DNA of 64,000 nt from Streptomyces gobiensis (GTDB lineage: Bacteria; Actinomycetota; Actinomycetes; Streptomycetales; Streptomycetaceae). The position numbers and the translations under genes were made by a program. Below are positions 42,480-51,393 of the stretch, piece after piece. Location: the NCBI RefSeq assembly GCF_021216675.1, contig NZ_CP086120.1, positions 3,966,501-4,030,500 of the forward strand. The letters are read 5' to 3'. The notes under the pieces were generated by a model that was not told the origin of the DNA, made no database searches, and was given only the letters and a program-made list of their open reading frames with translations. How positions within the stretch are numbered: the stretch's first letter is position 1; the number at the start of each line of letters is the position of its first letter.

Positions 42480-42710
42480 TTACCGCAAAAACGCGTCGCC
42501 GTTCTTCTCGATGTGCTGGTCCAGCTCGCGGAGGTGCTGATCCACCGCCTGCTGGGAGCCCCGGCCGCGCTGCTGTGCGTAGTACGCAGAGCCGAGCCTG
42601 CGCAGCAGCTCCTTGCCCTCCCGCTGGGCCTGGACCTCCTCCACCTTCTCCTTGCCCTGGGCAAGACCGCGCTGTGCCTGTTCCCTGGCCCGGTCGAAGA
42701 ACCCTGCCAT
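42480..42710 (-). CDS. Small coiled-coil protein
   Basis: A 76-residue charged helical protein (FFDRAREQAQRGLAQGKEKV, then SAYYAQQRGRGSQQAVDQHL). It has no signal peptide and no membrane segment. Similar small proteins are conserved in Streptomyces with no known role. ATG 42710 follows GGGAGACAGACC. It is 31 bp upstream of the PLP-enzyme gene on the same strand. Confidence 0.75.
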   Translation of the reverse strand: MAGFFDRAREQAQRGLAQGKEKVEEVQAQREGKELLRRLGSAYYAQQRGRGSQQAVDQHLRELDQHIEKNGDAFLR

Positions 42711-42823
42711 GGTCTGTCTCCCTCGCGTCGCTGGTGCCCTGAGCGTCAACGTATCCCGGGCCGGCCAGGTTCCGGATGGAGGCACGAAGGGGCGCGTGGC
42801 TCCCGGCGCCGTACAGTCCTGGC

Positions 42824-43954
42824 ATGGACGCACTTCCCCTCGACCCCTCCGCGCCCCCGGTCCGCTGGCGCTCGGAGTCAGCGGCTCCGCCGCCGAAGAA
42901 GGTGGTCGAGGCCGATGACCGGATGACCGCCGACGCCGCCTTCAAGCTCGCCTGTGAGGGCACCGCACTGCTGTGGCGTGGTGACTTCCAGGGTGCCCGC
43001 CAGCTGCTGAACGCCATGGGGCGCCGTGCCGACCGCCGCAGGCGCAAGCCCGCGGCGACGCCGCGCGAGGCCTTCCATCTGCACCGGCAGGCGCAGGGCC
43101 AGCGCTCCCGGATCCTCGGCATGCTGCTGGTGCCTGTTGAGGCGGGGTATGTGATCCCGCTGCGCCGGGCGCCCGAGGTGCGGGAGGCGTGCGAGCAGGC
43201 GTACGGACCGTACGGCCCGGACAGCACGCCGTTCGCCGTATCACTGCGCGAGCTGCTCGGGGTGATCGGCGCGTATGAGTGGCGGCGCAAGGGGGTGGCC
43301 GTCCCGGCGCTCGGCGGTGACCGTATCCATCCGTACTACGGGGTGTTCTCGCCGGTCCGGGGGGAGTATGTCGATCTGGTGGCGCAGGCGCCGCTGCCCG
43401 AAGACAACGCGCTGGCCTATGACATCGGCACCGGTACCGGGGTGCTCTCCGTGGTGCTGGCGCGTCGCGGTGTCCAGCGGGTGGTGGGCACCGACCAGGA
43501 CGCCCGGGCGCTGGCCTGCGCCCGGGAGAACGCCGAACGGCTCGGCGTCGCCGACCGGGTGACGGTCGTCGAGGCGGACCTCTTTCCGGTGGGCCGGGCC
43601 CCGCTGGTCGTCTGCAACCCGCCCTGGCTCCCGGCCAAGCCCACCTCGCCGCTGGAGCAGGCCGTATACGACCCCGGCAGCCGGATGCTGCACGGCTTCC
43701 TGACCGGGCTCGCGGACCATCTGGAGCCGGGCGGCGAGGGCTGGCTGATCCTCTCCGACCTCGCCGAACATCTCGGACTGCGCCCCCGCGAAGAGCTCCT
43801 TGACCTCTTCAGGACCGGGGGACTACGGGTGGTGGACCGCCTCGACGCCCGCCCGGTCCACCCGCGCGCCACCGACCCCGAGGACCCCCTCCATATGGCC
43901 CGCGCGGCGGAGGTCACCTCGCTATGGCGGCTGGCGGCGGCCCAGCCGAAGTGA
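42824..43954 (+). CDS. Class I SAM-dependent methyltransferase with NPPW motif
   Basis: A 376-residue protein. The first 180 residues form an all-family extension with a basic patch (RRADRRRRKPAATPREAFHL). The methyltransferase core has motif I ALAYDIGTGTGVLSVVLARR, the acidic VVGTDQDARALACARENAER, and motif IV LVVCNPPWLPAKPTS. The N/DPPY-type motif indicates methylation of an amide or exocyclic nitrogen, as in HemK/RsmC-like enzymes. The exact target is unknown. The start at ATG 42824 fits the family; the frame is open earlier. Confidence 0.88.
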   Translation: MDALPLDPSAPPVRWRSESAAPPPKKVVEADDRMTADAAFKLACEGTALLWRGDFQGARQLLNAMGRRADRRRRKPAATPREAFHLHRQAQGQRSRILGMLLVPVEAGYVIPLRRAPEVREACEQAYGPYGPDSTPFAVSLRELLGVIGAYEWRRKGVAVPALGGDRIHPYYGVFSPVRGEYVDLVAQAPLPEDNALAYDIGTGTGVLSVVLARRGVQRVVGTDQDARALACARENAERLGVADRVTVVEADLFPVGRAPLVVCNPPWLPAKPTSPLEQAVYDPGSRMLHGFLTGLADHLEPGGEGWLILSDLAEHLGLRPREELLDLFRTGGLRVVDRLDARPVHPRATDPEDPLHMARAAEVTSLWRLAAAQPK

Positions 43955-44013
43955 CCGGCATACCCGGCGCGCGGCATGGGCACCCGGACCGGGACCCAGA
44001 GGGAGGCAAGCCC

Positions 44014-44412
44014 ATGCCCGTACGCGAGATGACCGAGAGCTACCCGATGGAGATCAACCTCGACCGGGATCTGATCTCCGATACCGTCCAGGTGCTCATG
44101 GAGTGCGCGCAGGCGTGCACCGCGTGCGGCGACTCCTGTCTGAGCGAGATGGAGATCGGCGAGCTGGCCAAGTGCATACGTACCGATCTGGACTGCGCGG
44201 ATATCTGTGAGACCACGGCCCGGGTGCTGTCCCGGCACACCGGCTACGACGCGAACCTCACCCGGGCACAGCTTGACGCCTGTATCCAGGCGTGTACCAG
44301 CTGCGCGGACGAGTGCGAGCGCCATCCCCGCCATGACCACTGCCGGATCTGCGCGGAGACCTGCCGCCGCTGCGCCGAGGCCTGCCGGACCATGAACGAG
44401 GTGATCAGCTGA
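44014..44412 (+). CDS. Four-helix-bundle copper storage protein (Csp3/DUF326)
   Basis: A 132-residue cytosolic protein with 16 cysteines spaced along four predicted helices: LMECAQACTACGDSCLSEME, KCIRTDLDCADICETTARVL, LDACIQACTSCADECERHPR and HCRICAETCRRCAEACRTMN. The CxxxC repeats facing the bundle core bind Cu(I) in Csp proteins, including the Streptomyces Csp3. No signal peptide is present, which fits the cytosolic Csp3 type. GGGAGGCAAG precedes the ATG. No copper ATPase or sensor is adjacent. Confidence 0.9.
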   Translation: MPVREMTESYPMEINLDRDLISDTVQVLMECAQACTACGDSCLSEMEIGELAKCIRTDLDCADICETTARVLSRHTGYDANLTRAQLDACIQACTSCADECERHPRHDHCRICAETCRRCAEACRTMNEVIS

Positions 44413-44445
44413 CCGCACCGCCAGCCCGGCCCGGCTGCCTTGCCG

Positions 44446-44889
44446 CTATGACCAGCCAGTGAGCAACACCTCGTGGCCGCCTGTGAGATACCGGGCGATG
44501 GCGCTGCCGGTCGGCTCCACCGAGTCCGCAGGAACGGCATCGGCGGCCACCCACCGCACCTGGCTGTGCTTGGCGGGCTCGGCGTTGACCAGCTCGCCGG
44601 ACCAGGTGTGCGTAACGAAGACCACGGTGAGATAGCCGCTGGGCGCCTCGGCCCCCAGCGCGCCGTGCACCACATGGGCCAGCCGGAGATCGGCCGGATC
44701 AACGACCAGGCCGGTCTCCTCGCGGAGTTCCCGGACGGCGGTCTTGGTGATCGGCTCGCCGGGCTCGCTCTTGCCGACGGGGAGGTCCCACTTGCCCTGC
44801 GCGAACTTGGCGCCCGGGCCACGCTGGAGAAGCACGACGCGGTCGCTCTCCCGGTCGTGCACGATCACGGCGGCGACCAGAAGCGACAT
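44446..44889 (-). CDS. NUDIX hydrolase
   Basis: A 147-residue hydrolase. The Nudix box is complete: GKSEPGEPITKTAVRELREE followed by TGL (G-x5-E-x7-RELxEExG). The core starts MSLLVAAVIVHDRESDRVVL. The frame continues 48 bp upstream to a TTG preceded by GGAAGGG, so a 163-residue form is possible. The substrate is probably a nucleotide diphosphate derivative but cannot be specified. It converges on the copper-binding gene. Confidence 0.88.
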   Translation of the reverse strand: MSLLVAAVIVHDRESDRVVLLQRGPGAKFAQGKWDLPVGKSEPGEPITKTAVRELREETGLVVDPADLRLAHVVHGALGAEAPSGYLTVVFVTHTWSGELVNAEPAKHSQVRWVAADAVPADSVEPTGSAIARYLTGGHEVLLTGWS

Positions 44890-44939
44890 AGATGCCGTGG
44901 CGGGCGGGAGCGCGGGCTGGGGAGCGGGCTCGGGCAAGG

Positions 44940-45206
44940 GAGACCCTTCCGTTCGATCACTGCGCTTGCTGCGTTCGCTGCGTTTGCTGCGGCTGATCGT
45001 ACGATCCTTTGGCCTTCAGCATCCTCCGGATTTCACCGCCCCACGACGGGTAGGGGGCCTCAGCGGGGCTTGGTGAGCGCTTACTTATCGAAGGCGGGCA
45101 CGCCTGGATCAGCGCTGGTTCGGATACGCGTTGGTGCAGGACGGGCCTGGACCGTCACCCGACGCCAAATCGCGGCACGGGCCGGGTAGTTGCCAGCGGA
45201 CCTGGC
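44940..45206. other. Intergenic, nothing recognised
   Basis: About 270 bp between the NUDIX and SRPBCC genes (both minus strand). It contains CTGCG(C/T)TTGCTGCG-type short direct repeats near 44960-44995 and otherwise no gene, hairpin or promoter that I could support. Confidence 0.5.
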
Positions 45207-45716
45207 TCAGCCCTGCACCCGGCCACCGAACTGTGCCTCGTACTCCTTGAGCAGCTGCGACTGCCGTTTACCCACCGGCGTCTTTGGCTGCTCCCCGGCG
45301 AGCGTGGACTTCAGCATATCCAGGCAGATATGCCAGCCCGCCGCGTTCCGGACAGCCCACTCCCGCCCCTGGAAGCTATTGGTGAAGATGACGCGGCACT
45401 TCTCGCCGCCCTCGCCCGCCGCTTCAAGCTCAATACGGATCGGGTCGCCGTCCCAGGTGAACTCGAGCACCCGCGCGGGCTGCACCTCGGTGATCGTCCC
45501 CATGGTCGGCGGATCGTCATCCCCCTCGAAGGTGAACGTCATCGACTCGCCTGCCGCCAGCTCGTCATAGGCGATCCGCGCCGGGAACCAGCCGGCCAGC
45601 CCGTCGGGCTCGGTGACGGCCGCCCACACCTCCTCCACCGGGTGCCGGTACACCCGCTCGAAGCGCAGGGTGTGCCGGTCGCCTTCGCTGTGCAGGGTCG
45701 TTGTCCCCATCGTCAT
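45207..45716 (-). CDS. SRPBCC/AHSA1-domain protein
   Basis: A 169-residue START-like protein. The family opening is RFERVYRHPVEEVWAAVTEP, with LAGWFPARIAYDELAAGESM and a later ARVLEFTWDGDPIRIELEA and GWHICLDMLKSTLAGEQPK. These proteins bind hydrophobic ligands or, as Aha1, co-chaperone domains; nothing points to a specific ligand. The start is MTMGTTTLHSEGD; the second Met is an alternative. It is monocistronic by appearance. Confidence 0.88.
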   Translation of the reverse strand: MTMGTTTLHSEGDRHTLRFERVYRHPVEEVWAAVTEPDGLAGWFPARIAYDELAAGESMTFTFEGDDDPPTMGTITEVQPARVLEFTWDGDPIRIELEAAGEGGEKCRVIFTNSFQGREWAVRNAAGWHICLDMLKSTLAGEQPKTPVGKRQSQLLKEYEAQFGGRVQG

Positions 45717-45869
45717 CTCTTCCGTGCGGCGGTGCGAACGGCACAGCCTACTGCCGTCACCTGTGCACCTTGAGCCGCGCGGGTGAATGGCCCGGCCGAT
45801 ACGACGACCGCGCCCGTACCCGGTGGGGAACGGACGCGGTCGGCGGGAAACCGGAACAAAACGGGCTGT

Positions 45870-46265
45870 TCAGGCCTTCTTGGTCTCCCAGAAGATCTTG
45901 TCGATCTGGGCGATGTAGTCCAGGGCCTTCTGCCCGGTGGCCGGGTCGGTCGACCCCTTGGCCGCGCTCAGGGCCTTGAGGGCGTCGTTCACCAGCTGGT
46001 GCAGCTCCGGGTACTTCTCGAAGTGCGGGGGCTTGAAGTAGTCGCTCCACAGGACCGAGACGTGGTGCTTGGCGAGCTCCGCGCGCTCCTCCTTGATGGT
46101 GGTGGCCCGCGACCGGTAGTGCGAGTCCTCGTTGGCCTGGTACTTCTCCTGGATGGCCTTGACCGACTCGGCCTCGATGCGGGCCTGGGCCGGGTCGTAC
46201 ACACCGCAGGGGAGGTCGCAGTGAGCGCTGACCTTCACCGTTGGGGCGAACAGACGGGAAAGCAT
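45870..46265 (-). CDS. sodN: Nickel superoxide dismutase SodN
   Basis: A 131-residue precursor. A 14-residue leader MLSRLFAPTVKVSA precedes the nickel hook HCDLPCGVYDP, in which His1, Cys2 and Cys6 of the mature enzyme bind nickel after cleavage by SodX. The mature four-helix bundle of 117 residues has the standard size. It is cytoplasmic and forms a hexamer. GAGGAAGGACAG precedes the ATG. It diverges from sodX, the normal arrangement. In S. coelicolor nickel availability, through Nur, decides between NiSOD and FeSOD. Confidence 0.97.
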   Translation of the reverse strand: MLSRLFAPTVKVSAHCDLPCGVYDPAQARIEAESVKAIQEKYQANEDSHYRSRATTIKEERAELAKHHVSVLWSDYFKPPHFEKYPELHQLVNDALKALSAAKGSTDPATGQKALDYIAQIDKIFWETKKA

Positions 46266-46408
46266 AGAGCTGTCCTTCCTCGTGATCGTCTTCTCACGTG
46301 CGAGATTACTCCCTGCGGGGAACCTTTTCGCGTGTGGCCCCTAGGGATTAGGGCGAAAGTCTGAGGTTGGACTGGGGCCACTGGAGGAACAGACCGGAGG
46401 CGACTTCA

Positions 46409-46789
46409 GTGCTGGGGCGTATCGGACTGGCCGAGGTGTACAACCCGTCGATGGTGCCGACGCTACGGCCCGGGGACCGGTTGGTGCTGCGGTACGGGGT
46501 GCCGGTGCGGCCGGGGCATGTCGTGGTGTTGCGGCACCCGTTCCAGCACGATCTGCTGATCGTCAAGCGGATCGTGGGACGGCGCCGGGGCGGCTGGTGG
46601 GTGCGGGGGGACAATCCGTACGTGGAGAACGACAGCCGGGAGTTCGGTGTCGTACCGGACGAACTGGTCGTAGCCCGGGCATCCGTGCGCCTGCGGCCGC
46701 CGCGGGAGGGTCAGCGGTCGGTCGGCTCCGCGCTCGGCTGGGCCTTCTCGGCGGTGCGGCCGCTCTCCAGACGTTTGCGGGCCCGGTAG
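46409..46789 (+). CDS. sodX: Nickel-type SOD maturation protease SodX
   Basis: A 126-residue S26-type (signal-peptidase-like) protease. The catalytic Ser is in EVYNPSMVPTLRPGDRLVLR, and the general base Lys is in HDLLIVKRIVGRRRGGWWVR, followed by GDNPYVENDSREFG. It lacks a membrane anchor, as expected for the cytosolic SodX that removes the SodN leader. The GTG at 46409 follows CCGGAGGCG. Its last 79 bp overlap the 3' end of the CGNR gene on the opposite strand. Confidence 0.93.
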   Translation: MLGRIGLAEVYNPSMVPTLRPGDRLVLRYGVPVRPGHVVVLRHPFQHDLLIVKRIVGRRRGGWWVRGDNPYVENDSREFGVVPDELVVARASVRLRPPREGQRSVGSALGWAFSAVRPLSRRLRAR

Positions 46790-47322
46790 GCGGCGACATT
46801 GGCGCGGGTCGCGCAGCGGTCCGAGCAGTAGCGCCGGGAGCGGTTGGTCGATGTGTCGAGATAGGCGTTGCGGCAAGGGTCGGCCTGGCAGATGCCGAGC
46901 CGGTTGACGCCGAGATCGGTGAGGCTGAAAGCCAGCCCCATACAGGCGATGGCGGCATAGCCCGCGGTCGCGGTGGCCGGGTTCTCGGCCAGGTGCATAT
47001 GCCACTTGGGCTTGTCGTCCTTGTCCCGGTGTTCATGGCCGGAGATCTGCGGGCTGGTCGGGTACTCCATCAGCAGGGCGTTGAGCAGGTCCACGGCGCG
47101 TACCTCATCGCCCTCGGCGGCCGCCGTGAAGACCGCGCGCAGCCGGGTCCGTACGGCCCGGAGCCGGGTCACATCCGCCTCCGAGGCCCTGCGCGCGGTC
47201 TGCTGGTTGGCGCCGAAGAGCCCGCGTACGGCTTCGACGGAGGTGAGCGTGTCCTCCCCCCGTACCGGCTGTTCGGTGTTGACCAGCCGCACGGCGAAGT
47301 CGGCGTAATAGGTCAGTTCCAC
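46711..47322 (-). CDS. CGNR zinc-finger protein
   Basis: A 203-residue putative regulator. The N-terminal ABATE-like domain runs from FAVRLVNTEQPVRGEDTLTS to about residue 145. The C-terminal finger is GICQADPCRNAYLDTSTNRS, then RRYCSDRCATRANVAAYRAR, with the Cys-Cys...Cys-Cys pattern of CGNR proteins. DNA binding is suspected from the basic finger. The GTG start follows AAGGACTACAA. The C-terminal tail is encoded in the region that overlaps sodX. Confidence 0.88.
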   Translation of the reverse strand: MELTYYADFAVRLVNTEQPVRGEDTLTSVEAVRGLFGANQQTARRASEADVTRLRAVRTRLRAVFTAAAEGDEVRAVDLLNALLMEYPTSPQISGHEHRDKDDKPKWHMHLAENPATATAGYAAIACMGLAFSLTDLGVNRLGICQADPCRNAYLDTSTNRSRRYCSDRCATRANVAAYRARKRLESGRTAEKAQPSAEPTDR

Positions 47323-47411
47323 TTGTAGTCCTTACGGCGGCGAGTTAGGGTCAAGGGCGAGGGGGTAAGGGGCTCTCTTCGTTCCAGCCTATTACGTACG
47401 GAGGGGTAATC

Positions 47412-48188
47412 ATGACGGACACCACCACACACGTGGACTGGCAGGCCTGGCAGAGCAGTTGGGACCGGCAGCAGGAGTGGTACCTCCCTGATCGCGAGGA
47501 GCGCTTCCGGGTCATGCTCGACACGGTCGAGGCCCTGGTGGGCCGCGAGCCGCAGGTGCTCGATCTGGCGTGTGGCACAGGCAGTATCTCGGACCGGGTG
47601 CTGGGACGTTTCCCCAAGGCGCGATCCACCGGCGTCGATCTCGATCCGGCCCTGCTCGCCATCGCGCGGGGGCACTTCGCGCGCGATGACCGGGTGGAGT
47701 TCATCAGCGTGGATCTGCGGGACCCCGAGTGGGCCGGGAAGCTGCCCCACCGTGCGTATGACGCGGTGCTCACCGCCACCGCGCTGCACTGGCTGCGCAC
47801 GGACGAGCTGGCCACGCTGTACGGGCAGCTCGCTGGTGTGGTGCGGGACGGCGGCGTGTTCCTCAACGCCGACCATATGCCGGATGGTGCCACGCCTTGC
47901 ATCAACGCGGCTGCTCACGCGTTCGACAAGGCGCGGCGGGAGCGGGAGAAGGCCACGGGGAGGCAGGACTGGATCGACTGGTGGCAGGCCGCCGCCGGGG
48001 ACCCGGCGCTGGCCGGGGTGGTGGCCGAGCGCTTCAAGATCTTCGGTAACCCGGCGGACGGCGACCACGATGACGGCGAGATGCAGTCGCCGGGCTGGCA
48101 CATCCGGGCCTTGCGGGACGCGGGGTTCGCGGAGGCGCGGACGGTCTGGGCGTCGCCGCAGGACACGATGGTGCTGGGCCTGCGTTAG
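47412..48188 (+). CDS. Class I SAM-dependent methyltransferase
   Basis: A 258-residue methyltransferase. Motif I is PQVLDLACGTGSISDRVLGR, followed by GVDLDPALLAIARGHF and AYDAVLTATALHWLRTDELA, the pattern of the UbiE/trans-aconitate methyltransferase type. GGAGGGGTAATC precedes the ATG. The substrate is not predictable. It stands alone; a large inverted repeat follows directly after the stop codon. Confidence 0.9.
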   Translation: MTDTTTHVDWQAWQSSWDRQQEWYLPDREERFRVMLDTVEALVGREPQVLDLACGTGSISDRVLGRFPKARSTGVDLDPALLAIARGHFARDDRVEFISVDLRDPEWAGKLPHRAYDAVLTATALHWLRTDELATLYGQLAGVVRDGGVFLNADHMPDGATPCINAAAHAFDKARREREKATGRQDWIDWWQAAAGDPALAGVVAERFKIFGNPADGDHDDGEMQSPGWHIRALRDAGFAEARTVWASPQDTMVLGLR

Positions 48189-48221
48189 TACGGCTACCAC
48201 CGCGCGGCGGAGAGGCGCCGG

Positions 48222-48514
48222 GTGTGTGGGTGGGTCGGTGCCGCGGCGGGGTACCTCCTCGGCGCTCGCGCGTGGTCCAGCTCCGTGCGGGGCCCGGCGA
48301 CAGCGCTCGTCGCCTGCGGGGGCACGCCCGCCGCGGCCCCTTCGGCCGTCGCGCGGCTGCGGCCCGGCGGGGGCGTCTGTCGGGACGGCCGGAGGGGGTC
48401 GTGCCGGGCGTGCCCCCGCAGCGGACGAGCGCTGTCACCGGGTACATGTACGGAGCTGGACCACGCGCGAGCCGCGAGGAGGTACCCCGGCGCGACCCCC
48501 GACCCCACCCACCT
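48222..48514. repeat. Giant inverted repeat of family B elements
   Basis: Two arms of about 130 bp face each other (about 48226-48352 and 48379-48514) across about 25 bp. Shared blocks are CGGGGTACCTCCTCG, GGCTCGCGCGTGGTCCAGCT, GACAGCGCTCGTC and CTGCGGGGGCACGCCCG. It fills the 324-bp gap between the convergent methyltransferase and malic-enzyme genes. A third copy is at 58055-58205. Confidence 0.85.
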
Positions 48515-49709
48515 AGCGGCGGGCGACGCCCTCCTTGCGGGCTGCGGCCGCCACGGCCGCGGTGACCGCGGGGGCCACCCGTTCGTCGAAGGGCGACGGG
48601 ATGACCTTGTCCGCGCTGAGCTCATCGGCGACGACGGCAGCCAGCGCCTCCGCCGCGGCGAGCTTCATGCCCTCGGTGATCTGGGACGCCCGGACCTGGA
48701 GCGCGCCCGCGAAGATGCCGGGGAAGGCCAGCACATTGTTGATCTGGTTCGGGTAGTCGCTGCGCCCGGTGGCGACGACAGAGGCGTACTTCTTCGCCAC
48801 CTCGGGGTGGATCTCCGGCGTCGGGTTCGCCATCGCGAAGATAAACGCGCCGGGCGCCATCTTGGCGACCGCGGGCTCAGGCACCGTACCGCCGCTGACG
48901 CCGATGAAGACATCGGCGCCGTCCAGTGCGGATTCCAGGGAGCCGGAGAGTCCCGCCTGATTGGTGAAGCCCGCCAGCTCGCGCTTGACGTCGGTGAGGT
49001 CTTCGCGGTCCTGCGAGACGATGCCCTTGCGGTCACAGACCGCGACATCGCCGATGCTGGCCTCAACCAGGATCTTGGCGATGGCCACACCGGCGGCGCC
49101 CGCGCCGGAGATCACGGCACGGAGCTCGCCGAGTGGGCGGTCGCTCAGCCGCGCAGCGTTACGCAGCGCGGCGAGCGTCACGATGGCGGTGCCGTGCTGA
49201 TCGTCATGGAAGATCGGGATGTCCAGGCGCTCCTGGAGCCTCCGCTCGATCTCAAAGCAGCGCGGGGCGGAGATGTCCTCCAGATTCACACCGCCGAAAG
49301 AGGGCGCGAGCCGGACCACGGTCTCGACGATCTCGTCGGTGTCCTGGGTGTCCAGCGCGATCGGGACCGCGTCAACGCCACCGAACTGCTTGAACAGGAT
49401 GGCCTTGCCCTCCATCACGGGGAGGGATGCCTCCGGCCCGATGTCACCGAGCCCGAGCACCGCGCTGCCGTCCGTCACGACCGCGACGACCTGGGACTTC
49501 CAGGTGTAGTCATGAACGAGCTCCGGCTGCTCCGCAATGGCGCTGCACACCTTTGCCACACCCGGTGTGTACGCCAGGGACAGGTCATCCGCATCCCGGA
49601 CCGGCACGGTCGCCTGGACCGCCATCTTGCCGCCCCGGTGCAGAGCGAACGCCGGATCGATAGCGTCCTCATCCAGCTCACTCTGCGGATTGACGATCTC
49701 CGCTGCCAC
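48513..49709 (-). CDS. NAD(P)-dependent malic enzyme
   Basis: A 398-residue enzyme that decarboxylates malate to pyruvate. It has the short bacterial form without the phosphotransacetylase domain. Motifs include the N-terminal SLAYTPGVAKVCSAIAEQPE, the metal/substrate site IFHDDQHGTAIVTLAALRNA, the nucleotide fold VISGAGAAGVAIAKILVEAS and MANPTPEIHPEVAKKYASVV. Cofactor choice was not resolved. The GTG at 49709 gives the family length; the longer open frame is promoter DNA. Confidence 0.94.
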   Translation of the reverse strand: MAAEIVNPQSELDEDAIDPAFALHRGGKMAVQATVPVRDADDLSLAYTPGVAKVCSAIAEQPELVHDYTWKSQVVAVVTDGSAVLGLGDIGPEASLPVMEGKAILFKQFGGVDAVPIALDTQDTDEIVETVVRLAPSFGGVNLEDISAPRCFEIERRLQERLDIPIFHDDQHGTAIVTLAALRNAARLSDRPLGELRAVISGAGAAGVAIAKILVEASIGDVAVCDRKGIVSQDREDLTDVKRELAGFTNQAGLSGSLESALDGADVFIGVSGGTVPEPAVAKMAPGAFIFAMANPTPEIHPEVAKKYASVVATGRSDYPNQINNVLAFPGIFAGALQVRASQITEGMKLAAAEALAAVVADELSADKVIPSPFDERVAPAVTAAVAAAARKEGVARR

Positions 49710-50411
49710 TTTGTGACCCCTTTTTCCTATATATGCCGAGGGTATCGCTGCCCTGTTGAGCCGCGGGCGGGTACCACGTCCGCTTCCTGTTCGGTGGATG
49801 GCCACCGTCCAGGGGGAGGTACGGACGCCGGGCGCGCCGCACACGCGCCCTGGGTCCCCGGGTGAGGGGTGTAACTGCCCTTTGTACCGGATGAGGGCTA
49901 CCGCGTACGAGTCACTTTTGACACATGGACAAAGACTGGCGGACATGCGGTCACCACAGCTTGGGGCAATGCTGTGTATAGCGGTCCAAAATGGGTTTAA
50001 GTGCCAGGTGCGGACCTTCGGTAGGAGGGGGGAGGTGTGGGGCCGCCGCCTGAACCGCGCGGCAACAGATCACTGGAAAAGGCGTGAAGCACGCAATAAA
50101 TCGCACGTCAGGCGCAAGGAAGTCGGCTTGTCGGGCCTGTCGAGGCGCCCGTAGCTTCTACATCAACCCGCAGCCACCAGGAGCGGGACCCGCTCCCCAC
50201 TGCTCGGCGGCTCTGTTCAGGACATGGCAGATGGCCGAGGCAATGTCCGCTTACCGGTATCTGTTATCCGATTTTGACATCGCAGGCTCCCACCGGGGTG
50301 CGTTCCGGATGGCAAGATTCCCACATCACCCTCATCGCACATGGTTGCGACACTCGAATGTATGTGACTCGCTTCACTTACTGCTCTCGCATTTTTGCAG
50401 GAGGAACCACG
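49710..50411. other. Long intergenic promoter region
   Basis: About 700 bp between the divergent malic-enzyme and ABC-importer genes. It is less GC-rich than its surroundings and contains possible -35-like TTTGACA strings (near 49917 and 50273) without a convincing -10. The short open frames here lack ribosome-binding sites and codon bias, so no gene is called. Long leaders or a small RNA are possible. Confidence 0.5.
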
Positions 50412-51347
50412 ATGACCGCCAGCACAACCTCCCGCCCGTCCGCGCGACGACGCCTTGCCGCGGTCGGAGCTATCGCGGTCACTGGCGCCCTGCTGCTCAG
50501 CGCCTGCGGCGACCAGACCGAGGGCGGCGGGGGCACGCAGAAGGCCAAGAGCTCCGACGCCCCGCTCTTCGACAAGCTGCCGAAGAAGATCCAGCAGGCG
50601 GGCGTCATCAAGGTCGGCTCGGACATCGCTTATGCGCCGATTGAGTTCTATGACGAGAAGAAGCAGGTCACCGGGATTGATCCCGATATCGCCAAGGCGA
50701 TGGGTGACGTGCTGGGCGTGGAGTTCAAGTTCGCGAACGGCACTTTCGACCAGCTGGTCCTCGGTATGAACACTGGCCGCCATGACATCGTGATGTCGGC
50801 GATGACTGATACCAAGGAGCGCCAGCAGGGCGCCAGCGAGGACGCCGAGGGCGGCGCCGACTTCGTCGACTACTTCAAGGCCGGTTCCGCCATCCTGGTG
50901 GCCAAGGGCAACCCCGAGGGCATCAAGACCCTCGACGATCTCTGCGGCAAGACCGTCGCGGCGCAGCGTGGCACCGCCAACGAGACGCTGGTGAAGGACC
51001 AGTCGAAGAAGTGCGACAAGAAGATCAAGCCCTTCGTCTCCGACGAGGACACGGACTCGATCACCCAGCTGCAGACCGGCCGGGCCCAGGCCGTGGTCAC
51101 GGACTTCCCGGTCGCCCTCTACAACGAGCTGACTGCCGGCGGCGGCAAGCTCTTCGAGGTCGTCGGCGACCAGATCGACGCTGCCCCGTACGGCATCGCG
51201 GTCAACAAGAAGAACAAGGAGCTGCGGGACGCCCTGCAGGCCGCGGTACAGGAGATCATCGACAACGGTGAGTACGCCAAGGTCCTGAAGAAGTGGAACG
51301 CCGAGACGGGCGCCATAGAGAAGGCCACCGTCAACGCGGGCAAGTGA
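50412..51347 (+). CDS. Polar amino-acid ABC importer, binding lipoprotein
   Basis: A 311-residue SBP family 3 lipoprotein. The signal ends in LLLSAC (lipobox; Cys at about residue 30) followed by a Gly-rich linker. The fold shows GVIKVGSDIAYAPIEFYDEK, GIDPDIAKAMGDVLGVEFKF and TVAAQRGTANETLV. The ATG follows GCAGGAGGAACC. It leads a three-gene importer; the permease starts 46 bp later. The ligand is a polar amino acid or derivative, not determined further. Confidence 0.93.
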   Translation: MTASTTSRPSARRRLAAVGAIAVTGALLLSACGDQTEGGGGTQKAKSSDAPLFDKLPKKIQQAGVIKVGSDIAYAPIEFYDEKKQVTGIDPDIAKAMGDVLGVEFKFANGTFDQLVLGMNTGRHDIVMSAMTDTKERQQGASEDAEGGADFVDYFKAGSAILVAKGNPEGIKTLDDLCGKTVAAQRGTANETLVKDQSKKCDKKIKPFVSDEDTDSITQLQTGRAQAVVTDFPVALYNELTAGGGKLFEVVGDQIDAAPYGIAVNKKNKELRDALQAAVQEIIDNGEYAKVLKKWNAETGAIEKATVNAGK

Positions 51348-51393
51348 CTCTCGCCGGACATCCCCTCAACCGACGATTTAAGGCAACACTCCT

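Noticed and set aside
48222..49865. A 547-codon plus-strand frame over the malic enzyme
   Set aside because: Its start lies in the inverted repeat and the rest is the complement of a well-supported malic-enzyme gene.
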